A DNA stretch of 64,000 bases from UBA2882 sp051877575 (GTDB lineage: Bacteria; Bacillota; Clostridia; Lachnospirales; Lachnospiraceae): assembly GCA_051877575.1 (NCBI GenBank), contig JBJEJA010000047.1, forward strand, positions 1 to 64,000, given 5' to 3'. Below, in pieces: positions 26,793-36,715 of the stretch (position 1 is its first letter; each line of letters starts with the position of its first letter). The position numbers and the translations under genes are program-made. Below the pieces are notes generated by a model. It saw only the letters and a program-made list of their open reading frames with translations, did no database searches and was not told the origin of the DNA.

Positions 26793-29243
26793 ATGAATAA
26801 AAGAAATCAAATTGGAAAATGGCTGCTGATTGTTTTTGTTTTGGCGGTCATCATAACAGCAATGGTATGGGCAATCAAGGAACGGGCAGTAAAAGAACCG
26901 GAGGGGAATTATATTCTGCGGGAGGATTCCTATCTTTTATATACATATCTGTATGGCGATATTGAGCAAATGGCTACGGTGGAATCCGATACCACGGGGC
27001 TTTCAGAAATATTATCGCAAAACGGAATTGATGCTTCGGAACAGGAAAGTCCCTATCTGACATTAAGAGAAGCGAAAACCATGTTTGCCCTACTGAAAGA
27101 AAAATATCCCATATATGAGGGCGAGATTGCAGTCATAGAGGAAGCTGCCTTTACGAATAATCACAGGGACAGCAGCGTTCTGCTGGCACAGGATTTTTTG
27201 GATGTATATGAAAAGCTTTGGAATGTCATTCATAAAGATGTACCGTTATATGAAGAACAGGGGATTATTTTGGCGGCAGGAGCAGATATCAAAAATCTGG
27301 ATGACAGTTCCGTTTCGGAAAATAATATTCTTTTGGCACAGAAAAATGATACCGGAGAAGCATCGGAGATTAAGCGGCATCAAATAACGAAGCTGTTTGC
27401 GGAATATCAGATGACAGAGGCACAAGGGTTATATCGGCAACATGTTTATTTGGGAGCCGGGGAATATCTTATGCTGGATATTTCCCAATACCGGGATTTG
27501 TCAGAGGATGACGGGTTTTATCTGGAGACCTGCTGGATTTCTTCCAATCAGCCGGAATCCTTGTGGATCACTTTTGAGGATTATCAAATCCGTATCAGAA
27601 GCGGTAATGACGGAGTGCTCTTAGATGACGGAACGGTTTATGATACGTTTGAGGATATTGCGGATTTATATTTCAGTGAAGGAAAATTAGAGCGCATTTC
27701 CGTTTATGATGAAAAAATCAGCGGAAAGCTGTTAAGCGTATCGGAAGACAAAATTGAACTGGAGGGGCTGGGGTTCTATTCTTATCGGGGAACCTTGCCG
27801 GTCTATAAATTATACGGACAGCGGGAGTACTATACGAAAGCTGATCTGAAGATCGGTTATGATTTTACGGATTTTGTACTGGACCGCGACGGAGTGATCG
27901 TAGCAGGTCTTGTAACGAGAGAAGAAAAGATGGATTCCATCCGGGTCGTTGTGAAGACAACCGGTTTTTCTTCCGCATACCATGAAACGATTTCCTTTAC
28001 CTGCGATTCGGCTTATCTGGTAAATGAAGAGCATCATTCGGCAGGAGAAGAAATTACCATTGAGCAGGATGATCCGCGTTTTCAAAACGGACGTATCTAT
28101 ATCCGGCCCGAGACAAATCTTGCGAGAACGACGATCACATCCATCGAACGCGATCAGGGGATCCCATCGTACCGTGGAAATTTTGAGATTGCGAAAACGG
28201 ACGAAGGATTACTGCTGATCAATGAGTTATTGCTGGAAGAATATTTATATTCGGTTGTGCCCAGTGAAATGCCTGCAAGTTATCCGACGGAAGCTTTAAA
28301 GGCACAGGCGATTTCAGCCAGAACCTATGCATATCAGCGGATGCTCAACTCGGGAATCAAGGAATACGGTGCACATGTGGATGACAGTGCAGCGTTTCAG
28401 GTATACAACAATATCAAAGAAAATGAAAATACAACTTTGGCAATACGGGAAACACAGGGGCTGATTGCTTCTGTCGGAGGCGAATTGGCGGAAACTTATT
28501 ATTATTCCACCTCCTGCGGTTATGGAACGGACATCGGCGCATGGCACAGCAGCTCAGAAAGCCAATATGGATACTTAATATCCAGACATATCGGAACCGA
28601 GGCGGAGGGAGATACACAAGAGTCTGCCGATATGACCGATGAGGCTGTTTTCAGAGCGTACATTACAAGTGTCAGCGATGAGGACTATGAAAGCGGAGAA
28701 GGCTGGTATCGTTGGAATTATCAAACGACTTTAAATATTGACAGATTAAATGATAATCTGTTAAAAAGATATCAGGCCAGCAGTAAAAGCATATTGGTAA
28801 AAAGCGGCGACTCCGGTACATATGCGTCTGCAAAACCTCCCGTATTTACACAGATTGTTCGAATGGAGGTTGTCAAAAGAGGAAGCGGCGGTGTGATTGA
28901 TGAGCTTTTGATCGAAGGGAAAGAAGGCAGTGTGAAAGTGGTCGGAGAACATGCAGTCAGATCGGTGCTTGCAAATGAAGGAGACAAAGTGACCAGGCAG
29001 GATGGATCACAGAGTGCGGTTTCAACGCTTCTGCCCAGTGCTTTTGCGGTATTGGATGTGCAGGTTGATAGTGACACAAATACGGTTGTGGCATATACTG
29101 TAACAGGAGGCGGCTATGGTCATGGTATCGGAATGAGCCAGAACGGTGCCAAATCCATGGCACTTGCGGGAATGAGTTGTGAAAATATTTTGCAGTTTTT
29201 CTACGATGGTGTTACACTCATTGATATGTATGAATTAAGATAA
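26793..29243 (+). CDS. SpoIID/LytB-domain membrane protein
   Basis: An 816-residue protein with an N-terminal membrane helix (LLIVFVLAVIITAMVWAI), about 440 residues without a recognisable family, then a SpoIID-type lytic domain starting near 470 (LLLINELLLEEYLYSVVPSEMPASYPTEALKAQAISARTYAYQR) and ending GGGYGHGIGMSQNGAKSMA...FYDGVTLI. SpoIID trims peptidoglycan during engulfment, but this protein is more than twice its length, so it is a relative used at the cell wall rather than SpoIID itself. The Glu in PSEMP is the expected catalytic residue. AAGGGAGAA supports the start; the YihY gene follows 9 bases later. Confidence 0.85.
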   Translation: MNKRNQIGKWLLIVFVLAVIITAMVWAIKERAVKEPEGNYILREDSYLLYTYLYGDIEQMATVESDTTGLSEILSQNGIDASEQESPYLTLREAKTMFALLKEKYPIYEGEIAVIEEAAFTNNHRDSSVLLAQDFLDVYEKLWNVIHKDVPLYEEQGIILAAGADIKNLDDSSVSENNILLAQKNDTGEASEIKRHQITKLFAEYQMTEAQGLYRQHVYLGAGEYLMLDISQYRDLSEDDGFYLETCWISSNQPESLWITFEDYQIRIRSGNDGVLLDDGTVYDTFEDIADLYFSEGKLERISVYDEKISGKLLSVSEDKIELEGLGFYSYRGTLPVYKLYGQREYYTKADLKIGYDFTDFVLDRDGVIVAGLVTREEKMDSIRVVVKTTGFSSAYHETISFTCDSAYLVNEEHHSAGEEITIEQDDPRFQNGRIYIRPETNLARTTITSIERDQGIPSYRGNFEIAKTDEGLLLINELLLEEYLYSVVPSEMPASYPTEALKAQAISARTYAYQRMLNSGIKEYGAHVDDSAAFQVYNNIKENENTTLAIRETQGLIASVGGELAETYYYSTSCGYGTDIGAWHSSSESQYGYLISRHIGTEAEGDTQESADMTDEAVFRAYITSVSDEDYESGEGWYRWNYQTTLNIDRLNDNLLKRYQASSKSILVKSGDSGTYASAKPPVFTQIVRMEVVKRGSGGVIDELLIEGKEGSVKVVGEHAVRSVLANEGDKVTRQDGSQSAVSTLLPSAFAVLDVQVDSDTNTVVAYTVTGGGYGHGIGMSQNGAKSMALAGMSCENILQFFYDGVTLIDMYELR

Positions 29244-29252
29244 GGATCAACT

Positions 29253-30113
29253 ATGAGAAAAATCATATTACTTTGGAGAAAATTTTCGGGAGAGATTTCT
29301 GAATGTCATATTAGTGCCTATGCAGCCAGTGCAGCATTTTTTATGTTTTTATCCATGATTCCCATTCTGTTGCTGGTTTGTTCTATTTTGCCTTATACAC
29401 CCATTACAGAAGCGGATCTGCTGGAAGGAGTGGCACAGGTTTTCCCGGCGAGTCTTGTACCGATCGCGGTCAGCACCATTGTGGAGGTTTATGATAAATC
29501 GCCTGCCATTATTTCGGTGTCGGCTCTTGTGACGATCTGGTCGGCAGGTAAAGGCATGCTTGCAATCATCAGAGGATTAAATGCCATTCATCATACAACC
29601 AGACAGCAAAATTATATTTTTCAGAGAATACGTGCCAGTATCTACACGGTCATTCTGCTGATTATGATTTTGATTTCTCTGCTGTTGGGAGTGTTTGGCG
29701 AGACAATCGGAAATGTTCTGAAAAAAAGAATTCCGGAGATCGCTTCCGTGACACCCTTGTTTTCCAACTTGCGGATCCTTATCATTCTGGCTGTTCTGGC
29801 ATTGTTTTTTACGGCTTTGTTTACATGGATACCAAGTGTGAAACTGGATTGGAAAACGCAGGTGGTGGGAGCTGTATTTGTCAGCGTCGCATGGAGTGTT
29901 TTCTCATGGGGATTTTCCATTTATGTCAATAACTATGCCGGATATAGCATTTACGGCAGCATGTCCACGGTGGCAATGTTGATGTTGTGGTTTTATTTCG
30001 CATTTTATCTCATGTTTATGGGAGCTTTGATCAGCAAATTTCTGGAACCTGCCACGGAATTTTTGTTAAAACGTCACAAAACAATACACACGGAAAAGAA
30101 GTACATAAAATAA
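29253..30113 (+). CDS. YihY/BrkB-family membrane protein
   Basis: A 286-residue integral membrane protein with about six helices. It has SAYAASAAFFMFLSMIPILLLVCS near the N-terminus, VTIWSAGKGMLAIIRGLN in the middle and YGSMSTVAMLMLWFYFAFYLMFMGALISKF at the end, the three hallmarks of this family, once called ribonuclease BN in error. The molecular function is not established. Probably co-transcribed with the SpoIID-like gene. Confidence 0.9.
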   Translation: MRKIILLWRKFSGEISECHISAYAASAAFFMFLSMIPILLLVCSILPYTPITEADLLEGVAQVFPASLVPIAVSTIVEVYDKSPAIISVSALVTIWSAGKGMLAIIRGLNAIHHTTRQQNYIFQRIRASIYTVILLIMILISLLLGVFGETIGNVLKKRIPEIASVTPLFSNLRILIILAVLALFFTALFTWIPSVKLDWKTQVVGAVFVSVAWSVFSWGFSIYVNNYAGYSIYGSMSTVAMLMLWFYFAFYLMFMGALISKFLEPATEFLLKRHKTIHTEKKYIK

Positions 30114-30151
30114 CGGAGAAAATGCTGTCCGACAGGAACTTGAAAAACTAC

Positions 30152-30180
30152 TTGACAGAATACTTTTGTATCGTTAGAAT
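30152..30180 (+). promoter_or_regulatory. promoter of the pheST T-box unit
   Basis: Consensus TTGACA, 17 bases, TAGAAT. The same hexamers and spacing occur before the Leu T-box at 48646. Confidence 0.85.
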
Positions 30181-30186
30181 AAATTT

Positions 30187-30482
30187 CAGATGTTTGATAT
30201 TGTAAATGCACAGAAGGTGTTAAGTAGCGTCTTATGTACCGTTAGAGATAGGAAGTCACCGGCTGAAAGCTTCCTTCGGTTCCCGTAAGATGACGAATTT
30301 CCCACCGGAGCAGCTTTGCTGAAAGATACAACTTGTGACCGGATGTTTAGGGCACATGGGCAGCGACTAGGCAAAGACGTTTACGCACGTTACGCGAAAT
30401 GAAGAGCCCGTTTTTACGGGAATGTGGGTGGTACCGCGGATTAGATCAATTCGTCCCTTGTCAGACAAGGGGCGTTTTTTTA
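30187..30482 (+). promoter_or_regulatory. T-box leader controlling pheS-pheT
   Basis: The leader has a long stem I region, then the T-box sequence GGGTGGTACCGCG (30426-30438) and an intrinsic terminator, CGTCCCTTG/CAAGGGGCG plus a T run (30452-30482). GAATTTC near 30295 supplies a UUC (Phe) specifier in the expected place. Uncharged tRNA-Phe would bind and favour the antiterminator, turning on the synthetase genes. It fills the stretch between yihY and pheS; the last 60 bases before pheS hold only its ribosome binding site. Confidence 0.92.
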
Positions 30483-30543
30483 TGCCTGTTGCTCTTTGTC
30501 GGTTTGACGAAAAAGGCAAAACACAGAAAGGAAGAACAGAAAA

Positions 30544-31563
30544 ATGAAAGAGAAACTGGAACAGATCAAAGCTGAAGCCATTGCAAAGATTTCAGCTGCC
30601 ACATCTCTGGATGAATTAAATGATGTGCGTGTGACACAGCTTGGCAAAAAGGGTGCTTTGACAGGGATTTTGAAAAGCATGAAGGATGTTGCACCGGAAG
30701 ACAGACCAAAAGTCGGTCAGCTCGTCAACGAGGTGCGCGCCGATATCGAAACAGCGCTGGATAAAGCGAAAACAGATATGGAGCGCAAGGTCATGGAAGC
30801 AAAGATGAAAAAAGAAGTCATCGATGTAACGCTTCCCGCTAAGAAAAATAATGTGGGACACAGACATCCCAATACCATCGCTTTGGAAGAGGTAGAAAGA
30901 ATCTTCGTCGGTATGGGTTATGAGGTTGTGGAAGGACCGGAAGTGGAAAAGGATTACTACAACTTTGAAGCATTGAATATTCCCGCTGACCATCCCGCAA
31001 AGGATGAACAGGATACTTTCTATATAAACGGTGATATTTTACTTCGTACCCAGACATCTTCTACCCAGGTTCATGAGATGGAGAAGGGCAAACTGCCCAT
31101 TCGCATGATCGCACCGGGAAGAGTGTTCCGTGCCGATGAAGTGGATGCGACCCATTCCCCTTCTTTCCATCAGATCGAAGGACTTGTTATTGACAAAAAC
31201 ATTACATTTGCAGATCTGAAAGGAACGTTGGCAGAATTTGCCAAGGAATTGTTCGGAGAAGATACCAAAGTCAAATTCAGACCCCATCATTTTCCGTTTA
31301 CCGAGCCCAGTGCCGAGGTGGATGTTACCTGCTTTAAATGCGGCGGCAGCGGATGCCGTTTCTGTAAAGGCTCCGGCTGGATTGAGATCTTAGGCTGCGG
31401 TATGGTTCATCCCCATGTATTGGAAATGAGCGGTATCGATCCCGAAGAATACACCGGCTTTGCATTCGGTGTAGGTCTGGAGCGTATTGCTTTGTTGAAA
31501 TACGAGATCGATGATATGAGATTATTATATGAAAACGATATTCGTTTCTTGAAACAGTTCTAG
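30544..31563 (+). CDS. pheS: phenylalanyl-tRNA synthetase alpha subunit
   Basis: PheS (339 residues) carries the catalytic site of the alpha2beta2 enzyme that charges tRNA-Phe. After an N-terminal coiled coil (1-85) come motif 1 around HPNTIALEEVERIFVGMGY, motif 2 with PGRVFRADEVDATHSPSFHQIEGLVID, and motif 3 GFAFGVGLERIALLKY. A CFKCGGSGCRFCKGSGW cysteine cluster is present, as in many Clostridia. Length is standard. pheT starts 13 bases later after TAGGAGG. Confidence 0.97.
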   Translation: MKEKLEQIKAEAIAKISAATSLDELNDVRVTQLGKKGALTGILKSMKDVAPEDRPKVGQLVNEVRADIETALDKAKTDMERKVMEAKMKKEVIDVTLPAKKNNVGHRHPNTIALEEVERIFVGMGYEVVEGPEVEKDYYNFEALNIPADHPAKDEQDTFYINGDILLRTQTSSTQVHEMEKGKLPIRMIAPGRVFRADEVDATHSPSFHQIEGLVIDKNITFADLKGTLAEFAKELFGEDTKVKFRPHHFPFTEPSAEVDVTCFKCGGSGCRFCKGSGWIEILGCGMVHPHVLEMSGIDPEEYTGFAFGVGLERIALLKYEIDDMRLLYENDIRFLKQF

Positions 31564-31576
31564 GAGGAAAAGAAAG

Positions 31577-33997
31577 ATGAATACAGCATTATCTTGGATT
31601 AAAGCATATGTTCCGAATCTGGACTGTACCGATCAGGAATATTGCGATGCAATGACTTTAAGCGGAACAAAAGTAGAAGGCTATGAAAGACTGGACAAAA
31701 ATCTGGAAAGAATCGTAGTGGGACAGATCGAGAAGATTGAGAAGCATCCCGATGCGGATAAACTGATTATCTGTCAGGTAAATGTCGGTGCGGAGACCGT
31801 TCAGATTGTAACGGGTGCCCCCAATGTCAAAGAAGGCGACAAAGTGCCGGTTGTTCTGGACGGCGGAAAAGTAGCCGGCGGACATGACGGCGGACCGCTT
31901 CCGGAGGAAGGTATTGTCATCAAAGCCGGCAAATTAAGAGGTATTCCTTCCAACGGTATGATGTGCTCCATCGAGGAGCTTGGTTCTTCCAGAGATTTTT
32001 ATCCCGAAGCACCGGAATACGGTATTTATATTTTCCCGGAAGATACGGAAGTGGGTGCAGATGCCATTGAAGAGCTGGGATTGCATGATACGGTTTTTGA
32101 ATATGAGATTACATCCAACAGGGTTGACTGCTACAGCGTCGTAGGTGTGGCAAGAGAAGCTGCGGCAACCTTCCATACGGAATTTAAGCCCCCGGTTGTT
32201 TCCGTCAAAGGAAATGACGAAGATGTTAATGACTATATCAAGGTCAGAGTAGAAGATAAGGATTTATGCCCCCGCTACTGTGCAAGAGTTGTAAAAAATA
32301 TCAAGATCGGCCCAAGTCCCAAATGGATGCAGAGAAGACTTGCGGCAAGCGGGATCAGACCGATTAACAATCTGGTGGATATTACCAACTATGTCATGGA
32401 AGAATACGGTCAGCCCATGCATGCTTTTGATCTGGATACCATTGCAGGCAGAGAAATCGTGGTACGCCGTGCAAAAGACGGAGATGAATTCCAGACACTG
32501 GACGGGCAGATTCGTAAAATGGATTCCGACGTGTTGATGATCTGTGATGCGGAAAAAGAAATCGGCATTGCGGGTATCATGGGCGGTGAAAATTCCAAGA
32601 TTACAGATGATGTGAAAACCGTTTTATTTGAAGCAGCAACCTTCAACGGACCCAATATCCGTAAGTCTGCAAAGAGAGTCGGACTTCGTACCGATGCTTC
32701 CGGCAAATTTGAAAAGGGTTTAGACCCCGGAAACGCGGAAGAGGCAATCAACAGAGCCTGTCAGCTGATCGAAGAGCTGGGATGCGGTGAAGTCGTAGGC
32801 GGCATGGTAGATGTGAAAGAACCTTTGAAACCTCTGGTAGAGCTGCCTTTTGAACCGGATAAATACAATGCCCTTCTCGGTACTGACATTGCACCTGAGG
32901 ATATGTTAAAGATTTTTGAAAAGATCGATCTGGTATATAACAAGGATACCAATACCATAACCATTCCTTCCTTCCGTCAGGATCTTTTGGGAAGAGCGGA
33001 TCTTGCAGAAGAGGTTGCTCGTTTCTACGGATATGATAAGATTCCAACAACGTTACCGAGCGGAGAGGCAACAACCGGTAAATTATCCTATAAACTGCGG
33101 ATTGAGCAGAAGGCAAGAGACATAGCGGAATATTGCGGTTTCTCCCAGGGAATGTGCTATTCCTTTGAAAGTCCCAAGGTATTTGATAAGTTGTTGCTGC
33201 CGGAGGACGATGAGCTTCGCAAAACCGTTACAATCAGCAATCCTTTGGGAGAGGATTTCTCCGTTATGAGAACCATCTCTTTAAACGGTATGCTCACAAG
33301 CCTTGCAACCAACTATAACAGAAGAAATAAAGACGTAAAATTATATGAGCTTGGTAATATTTATCTTCCCAAAGCTGTTCCGGTAACGGAGCTTCCCGAT
33401 GAAAGAATGCAGTTTACGTTAGGATTTTACGGAGACGGCGATTTCTTTACGATGAAAGGTGTCATTGAGGAATTCTTTGACTGCATCGGCATGAAGAAGA
33501 CACCGGAATATGATCCCAATGCCGGAAAGCCGTTCTTGCATCCGGGCAGACAGGCAAATATTATCTATGACGGATGTGTAGTTGGATATTTGGGCGAGGT
33601 TCATCCGGAAGTATGCAACAATTATGATCTGGGAACAAGAGCCTATGTGGCGGTTTTGGATATGCCCAGCGTAGAAGGTTTTACAACCTTTGATCGTAAA
33701 TATGAAGGCATTGCCAAATTCCCGGCTGTAAAGAGAGATATTTCCATGGTAGTACCCAAAGAAATTCTTGTGGGTCAGATTGAAGCCATGATCAGACAGC
33801 GTAGCGGAAAGATTCTGGAAAGTCTGGAGTTATTCGATATCTATGAAGGTGACCAGATCAAAGAAGGTTATAAATCGGTTGCTTTCTCCATTACCTTCCG
33901 TGCCAAAGACCGTACGCTGGAGGAAAGTGATATCAGTTCTGCCATGAAGAAGATCCTGAACGGATTGAGCAGCATGGGCATTGAATTAAGACAGTAA
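31577..33997 (+). CDS. pheT: phenylalanyl-tRNA synthetase beta subunit
   Basis: PheT (806 residues) binds tRNA-Phe and edits mischarged Tyr-tRNA. It has a tRNA-binding OB domain at about 40-150 (IVVGQIEKIEKHPDADKLIICQVNVG), the B3/B4 editing region (ASGIRPINNLVDITNYVMEEYGQPMHAFDLD), a B5 domain, a class II-like core, and a C-terminal FDX-ACB anticodon-binding domain (FPAVKRDISMVVPKEI...YKSVAFSITFRAKDRTLEESDI). Length is standard. Confidence 0.97.
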   Translation: MNTALSWIKAYVPNLDCTDQEYCDAMTLSGTKVEGYERLDKNLERIVVGQIEKIEKHPDADKLIICQVNVGAETVQIVTGAPNVKEGDKVPVVLDGGKVAGGHDGGPLPEEGIVIKAGKLRGIPSNGMMCSIEELGSSRDFYPEAPEYGIYIFPEDTEVGADAIEELGLHDTVFEYEITSNRVDCYSVVGVAREAAATFHTEFKPPVVSVKGNDEDVNDYIKVRVEDKDLCPRYCARVVKNIKIGPSPKWMQRRLAASGIRPINNLVDITNYVMEEYGQPMHAFDLDTIAGREIVVRRAKDGDEFQTLDGQIRKMDSDVLMICDAEKEIGIAGIMGGENSKITDDVKTVLFEAATFNGPNIRKSAKRVGLRTDASGKFEKGLDPGNAEEAINRACQLIEELGCGEVVGGMVDVKEPLKPLVELPFEPDKYNALLGTDIAPEDMLKIFEKIDLVYNKDTNTITIPSFRQDLLGRADLAEEVARFYGYDKIPTTLPSGEATTGKLSYKLRIEQKARDIAEYCGFSQGMCYSFESPKVFDKLLLPEDDELRKTVTISNPLGEDFSVMRTISLNGMLTSLATNYNRRNKDVKLYELGNIYLPKAVPVTELPDERMQFTLGFYGDGDFFTMKGVIEEFFDCIGMKKTPEYDPNAGKPFLHPGRQANIIYDGCVVGYLGEVHPEVCNNYDLGTRAYVAVLDMPSVEGFTTFDRKYEGIAKFPAVKRDISMVVPKEILVGQIEAMIRQRSGKILESLELFDIYEGDQIKEGYKSVAFSITFRAKDRTLEESDISSAMKKILNGLSSMGIELRQ

Positions 33998-34008
33998 GGA
34001 AACGGAAC

Positions 34009-35043
34009 ATGGATACGTTAAAAAAATCCGATTTTTATTATGAACTGCCGGAGGAGCTGATTGCACAGGATCCCCTTGAGGATCGCAGCAGCTCCCGGCT
34101 GTTAAAATTAAATAAACTGACCGGCGAGACGGAGCATCATTCTTTTAAGGAAGTTCCCGCATTTTTAAAACCGGGAGACTGTCTGGTGCTGAATAACACC
34201 AAGGTTATTCCGGCAAGACTCATCGGTCATAAAGAAGAAACAGGAGCAGCAATCGAAGTGCTGCTCTTAAAACGTAAAGAGAATGATCAGTGGGAGACGT
34301 TGGTTAAACCCGGCAAGAAAGCAAGACCCGGTGCCAAAATCGTGTTTGGAGACGGCCTGTTAAAAGCAGAAGTGTTGGATATATTGGAAGAGGGAAACCG
34401 TTTAATCCAATTTTCCTATGACGGTATTTTTGAAGAAGTGCTGGACCGCCTGGGAGAAATGCCGCTTCCTCCGTATATCACACATAAGTTGCAGGATAAG
34501 AACCGCTACCAGACCGTTTATGCCAAGTACGAAGGCTCTGCGGCGGCACCTACGGCCGGGCTGCATTTTACACCGGAGCTTCTGAAGGAAATTGAGCAGA
34601 TGGGTGTCAAACTCGCCTATGTGACCCTTCATGTGGGGCTTGGAACATTCCGCCCGGTAAAGGAAGAAAATGTATTGGATCATCACATGCATTCGGAATT
34701 TTACCAGGTTACCAAAGAAGCGGCTGATATGATCAATGAAACGAAGAAAAAAGGCGGAAGAGTTATCTGCGTGGGAACAACAAGCTGTCGAACCATCGAG
34801 AGTGCTGCCGATGAAAACGGAATGGTACATCCGGGCAGCGACAATACGGAAATCTTTATTTATCCCGGATATCAATTTAAAGTACTGGATGGGCTCATTA
34901 CAAACTTCCATCTGCCGGAATCCACATTGATTATGCTGGTCAGTGCGTTGGCGGGAAGGGAGCATGTTTTAAACGCATATAGGGAAGCGGTAGCACAAAA
35001 ATATCGTTTCTTTTCTTTCGGAGATGCCATGATTATCTTGTAA
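34009..35043 (+). CDS. queA: S-adenosylmethionine:tRNA ribosyltransferase-isomerase
   Basis: QueA (344 residues) transfers and rearranges the ribosyl part of SAM onto preQ1 in tRNA to give epoxyqueuosine. It has FYYELPEELIAQDPLEDRSSSRLL at the start, DCLVLNNTKVIPARLIG, GSAAAPTAGLHFT, VTLHVGLGTFRPV, and TNFHLPESTLIMLVSALAG. It begins 11 bases after pheT with AAGGAAACGG, so it probably shares the T-box transcript. No other queuosine gene is in the window. Confidence 0.96.
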   Translation: MDTLKKSDFYYELPEELIAQDPLEDRSSSRLLKLNKLTGETEHHSFKEVPAFLKPGDCLVLNNTKVIPARLIGHKEETGAAIEVLLLKRKENDQWETLVKPGKKARPGAKIVFGDGLLKAEVLDILEEGNRLIQFSYDGIFEEVLDRLGEMPLPPYITHKLQDKNRYQTVYAKYEGSAAAPTAGLHFTPELLKEIEQMGVKLAYVTLHVGLGTFRPVKEENVLDHHMHSEFYQVTKEAADMINETKKKGGRVICVGTTSCRTIESAADENGMVHPGSDNTEIFIYPGYQFKVLDGLITNFHLPESTLIMLVSALAGREHVLNAYREAVAQKYRFFSFGDAMIIL

Positions 35044-35107
35044 TTTGTATTGCTTTCGGCTAAAATAAAAGCAGTTGCATGAATATGACCGCAAAATGGG
35101 GGTAGTT

Positions 35108-35449
35108 ATGGATAATATTGAAAGAAGAAAGAGTAAAAGAATGGATTTGGAGTCACGCCTGATCATCAGACGGCTTGACAGTAATGAGGAACCCGAAGAA
35201 GTGGCAATTGAGATCATTGATGTATCAAAGACCGGAATTGGCTTTAATTGTACCCTTCCGTTGGAAATCGGTGCGGTATATGAGGCGTACCTGACGCTTT
35301 GGACCAAGGAAGTGATCCATGCCTTTATAGAGATTGTTCGAATTGTAAAAGTTGATGATATTTTTAAGTACGGCGGCATTTTTATCGGTATGTCTGAAAT
35401 GGATGCTTCACGTATTGAAATTTATGGTACTGTCAGTGAAAACAGCTGA
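35108..35449 (+). CDS. PilZ-domain c-di-GMP receptor
   Basis: A 113-residue single PilZ domain. The c-di-GMP-binding motifs are visible: RRKSKR (RxxxR) near the start and DVSKTGIGF (DxSxxG) about 30 residues later. It would bind cyclic di-GMP and pass the signal to an unknown partner; with CheV at the other end of the region this hints at c-di-GMP control of motility or surface traits. GGGGGTAG precedes the ATG at 35108; an upstream in-frame start is less likely. Confidence 0.85.
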   Translation: MDNIERRKSKRMDLESRLIIRRLDSNEEPEEVAIEIIDVSKTGIGFNCTLPLEIGAVYEAYLTLWTKEVIHAFIEIVRIVKVDDIFKYGGIFIGMSEMDASRIEIYGTVSENS

Positions 35450-35470
35450 TCTGTCAGGGAGATAATCAAC

Positions 35471-36337
35471 ATGGCAAACGTTGGAAATTTTGCGGCTATA
35501 TATGGCAGTAAAGAAATCATGAATATTGGATTTGAACTGGGGAAAAAGCCGGATCCTACGCCGGAGGAGAAGAAAGCATACCATGCATTCAAAAGGGTCA
35601 TAGGCGGAACCGTTGCATTGTGTGTACTGTTTTGTATTGTGCTTATGATTTTCTTCGGTGTTATGCTTTTTCAATCGATAGGGGCGACGGGTGACCATCG
35701 TTACGGGACCGTGACTGAAAACGGAACGGTTCGCTATACTCAGAATATATCCCGGGAGAAATCATTGGCTGAACTGGGACTTTCCGAATACAATCTACAG
35801 CCGGGAGATAAGGTTGTGTTGATCTTTGATTCCGACACAGAACAGTTAAAACAGGCTTATCCGAAGGAACAATATACGAAATTCGAAAATGCAGCGTGGG
35901 GGACGTTGTTAGGCTTTGTTGGTGTTTTTATCATTATCATGCTGATTTATGCATTGGTTATAGCTAAGCATACAGGCTGGGGGAAGGATTGGTATGTCTA
36001 TATCAGTCACCATCCGGCAGTTGTCAAAGAACGTGAGGAACGAAAAAATACGCCTCTCGGATGGAGGATTGCCGGTTATACCGCTGCAGTTGTTTTGGCA
36101 ATTATTTTGTTGTGGCCGCAGTTTTCCGAACTGATCGGAAACATACAGCATGATCGTCAGGTTCAGGAAATGAGTGACCTGCTTGAAAACGGCAGGGAAG
36201 CCGGAGAAAAGGCGGATCAGATGAAAGAACAGCTTGGAAATACAGTTTCGGGAAATGAAAATAAAGGGGTTCAACAAGCAGAGGATGCATCGCAAAATAT
36301 CAGAGAGATCATGTCTGATTTGGAAAAAGAACAATAA
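35471..36337 (+). CDS. unknown membrane protein, three helices
   Basis: I do not recognise this 288-residue protein. Helices are at about 43-68 (GGTVALCVLFCIVLMIFFGVMLFQ), 142-165 (WGTLLGFVGVFIIIMLIYALVIA) and 198-216 (AGYTAAVVLAIILLWP). The first loop (VTENGTVRYTQNISREKSLAELGLSEYNLQPGDKVVLIFD) lies outside or inside depending on topology and could be a small beta domain. The C-terminal 70 residues are hydrophilic and helical, rich in Glu and Gln. GGGAG precedes the start, 21 bases after the PilZ gene, so they may be one unit. Confidence 0.6.
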   Translation: MANVGNFAAIYGSKEIMNIGFELGKKPDPTPEEKKAYHAFKRVIGGTVALCVLFCIVLMIFFGVMLFQSIGATGDHRYGTVTENGTVRYTQNISREKSLAELGLSEYNLQPGDKVVLIFDSDTEQLKQAYPKEQYTKFENAAWGTLLGFVGVFIIIMLIYALVIAKHTGWGKDWYVYISHHPAVVKEREERKNTPLGWRIAGYTAAVVLAIILLWPQFSELIGNIQHDRQVQEMSDLLENGREAGEKADQMKEQLGNTVSGNENKGVQQAEDASQNIREIMSDLEKEQ

Positions 36338-36359
36338 ATTGCAATTATATGACAGTATT

Positions 36360-36404
36360 AAAATCGTTGATCGTGATAATTCCAATCATGATTAGCGATT
36401 TTTT
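36360..36404. terminator. bidirectional terminator between the membrane protein and the XRE gene
   Basis: AAAATCG...CGATTTTTT closes an imperfect long stem with paired ATCGTGAT/ATCATGAT inside. It sits between two converging genes and reaches the stop codon of the XRE gene. Confidence 0.6.
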
Positions 36405-36642
36405 ATTGCAGATTTTCAAAAAATGCATTGAAATCAACCTGAAACAATTTCGCCAGCGCCACCAATTCAGAAATTCTAATATTATAAGTGCCGCATTCAA
36501 TCTGGGAATAGCTGCTGCGGGAAATCTCAATCCCCTGTAATTGGAGATGGGTAATTACCTGTTCCTGAGTAAGACCTGCTTTCCTGCGAAGTCTCCGGAT
36601 ATTACCGCCTATTTGCATGTCCTGCTTTATTTTTTGTGCCAT
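36403..36642 (-). CDS. XRE-family transcriptional regulator
   Basis: A 79-residue single helix-turn-helix protein: IGGNIRRLRRKAGLTQEQVITHLQLQGIEISRSSYSQIECGTYNIRISELVALAKLFQVDFNAFF is a complete Cro/CI-type domain of five helices with no sensor domain. The start at 36642 has GAGGT upstream on the minus strand. It is divergent from a small lipoprotein gene, with two perfect inverted repeats based on TTGCAAT between them; it most likely binds these and represses one or both. Its first 18 codons recur as a truncated copy 859 bases away. Confidence 0.88.
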   Translation of the reverse strand: MAQKIKQDMQIGGNIRRLRRKAGLTQEQVITHLQLQGIEISRSSYSQIECGTYNIRISELVALAKLFQVDFNAFFENLQ

Positions 36643-36662
36643 GAAACGATACCTCACAAATT

Positions 36663-36680
36663 TGCAATAAATAAATTGCA
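36663..36680. promoter_or_regulatory. palindromic operator on the XRE side
   Basis: TGCAAT-AAATAA-ATTGCA, a perfect 6-bp inverted repeat 21 bases before the XRE start codon; likely the autoregulatory site. Shares the core ATTGCA with the second operator. Confidence 0.55.
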
Positions 36681-36686
36681 TTTTTA

Positions 36687-36715
36687 TTGATTTTAGACGG
36701 TTTAAGAGATATAAT
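36687..36715 (+). promoter_or_regulatory. promoter of lipoprotein gene 1
   Basis: TTGATT, 17 bases, TATAAT. The -10 runs directly into the operator at 36715-36734. Confidence 0.7.
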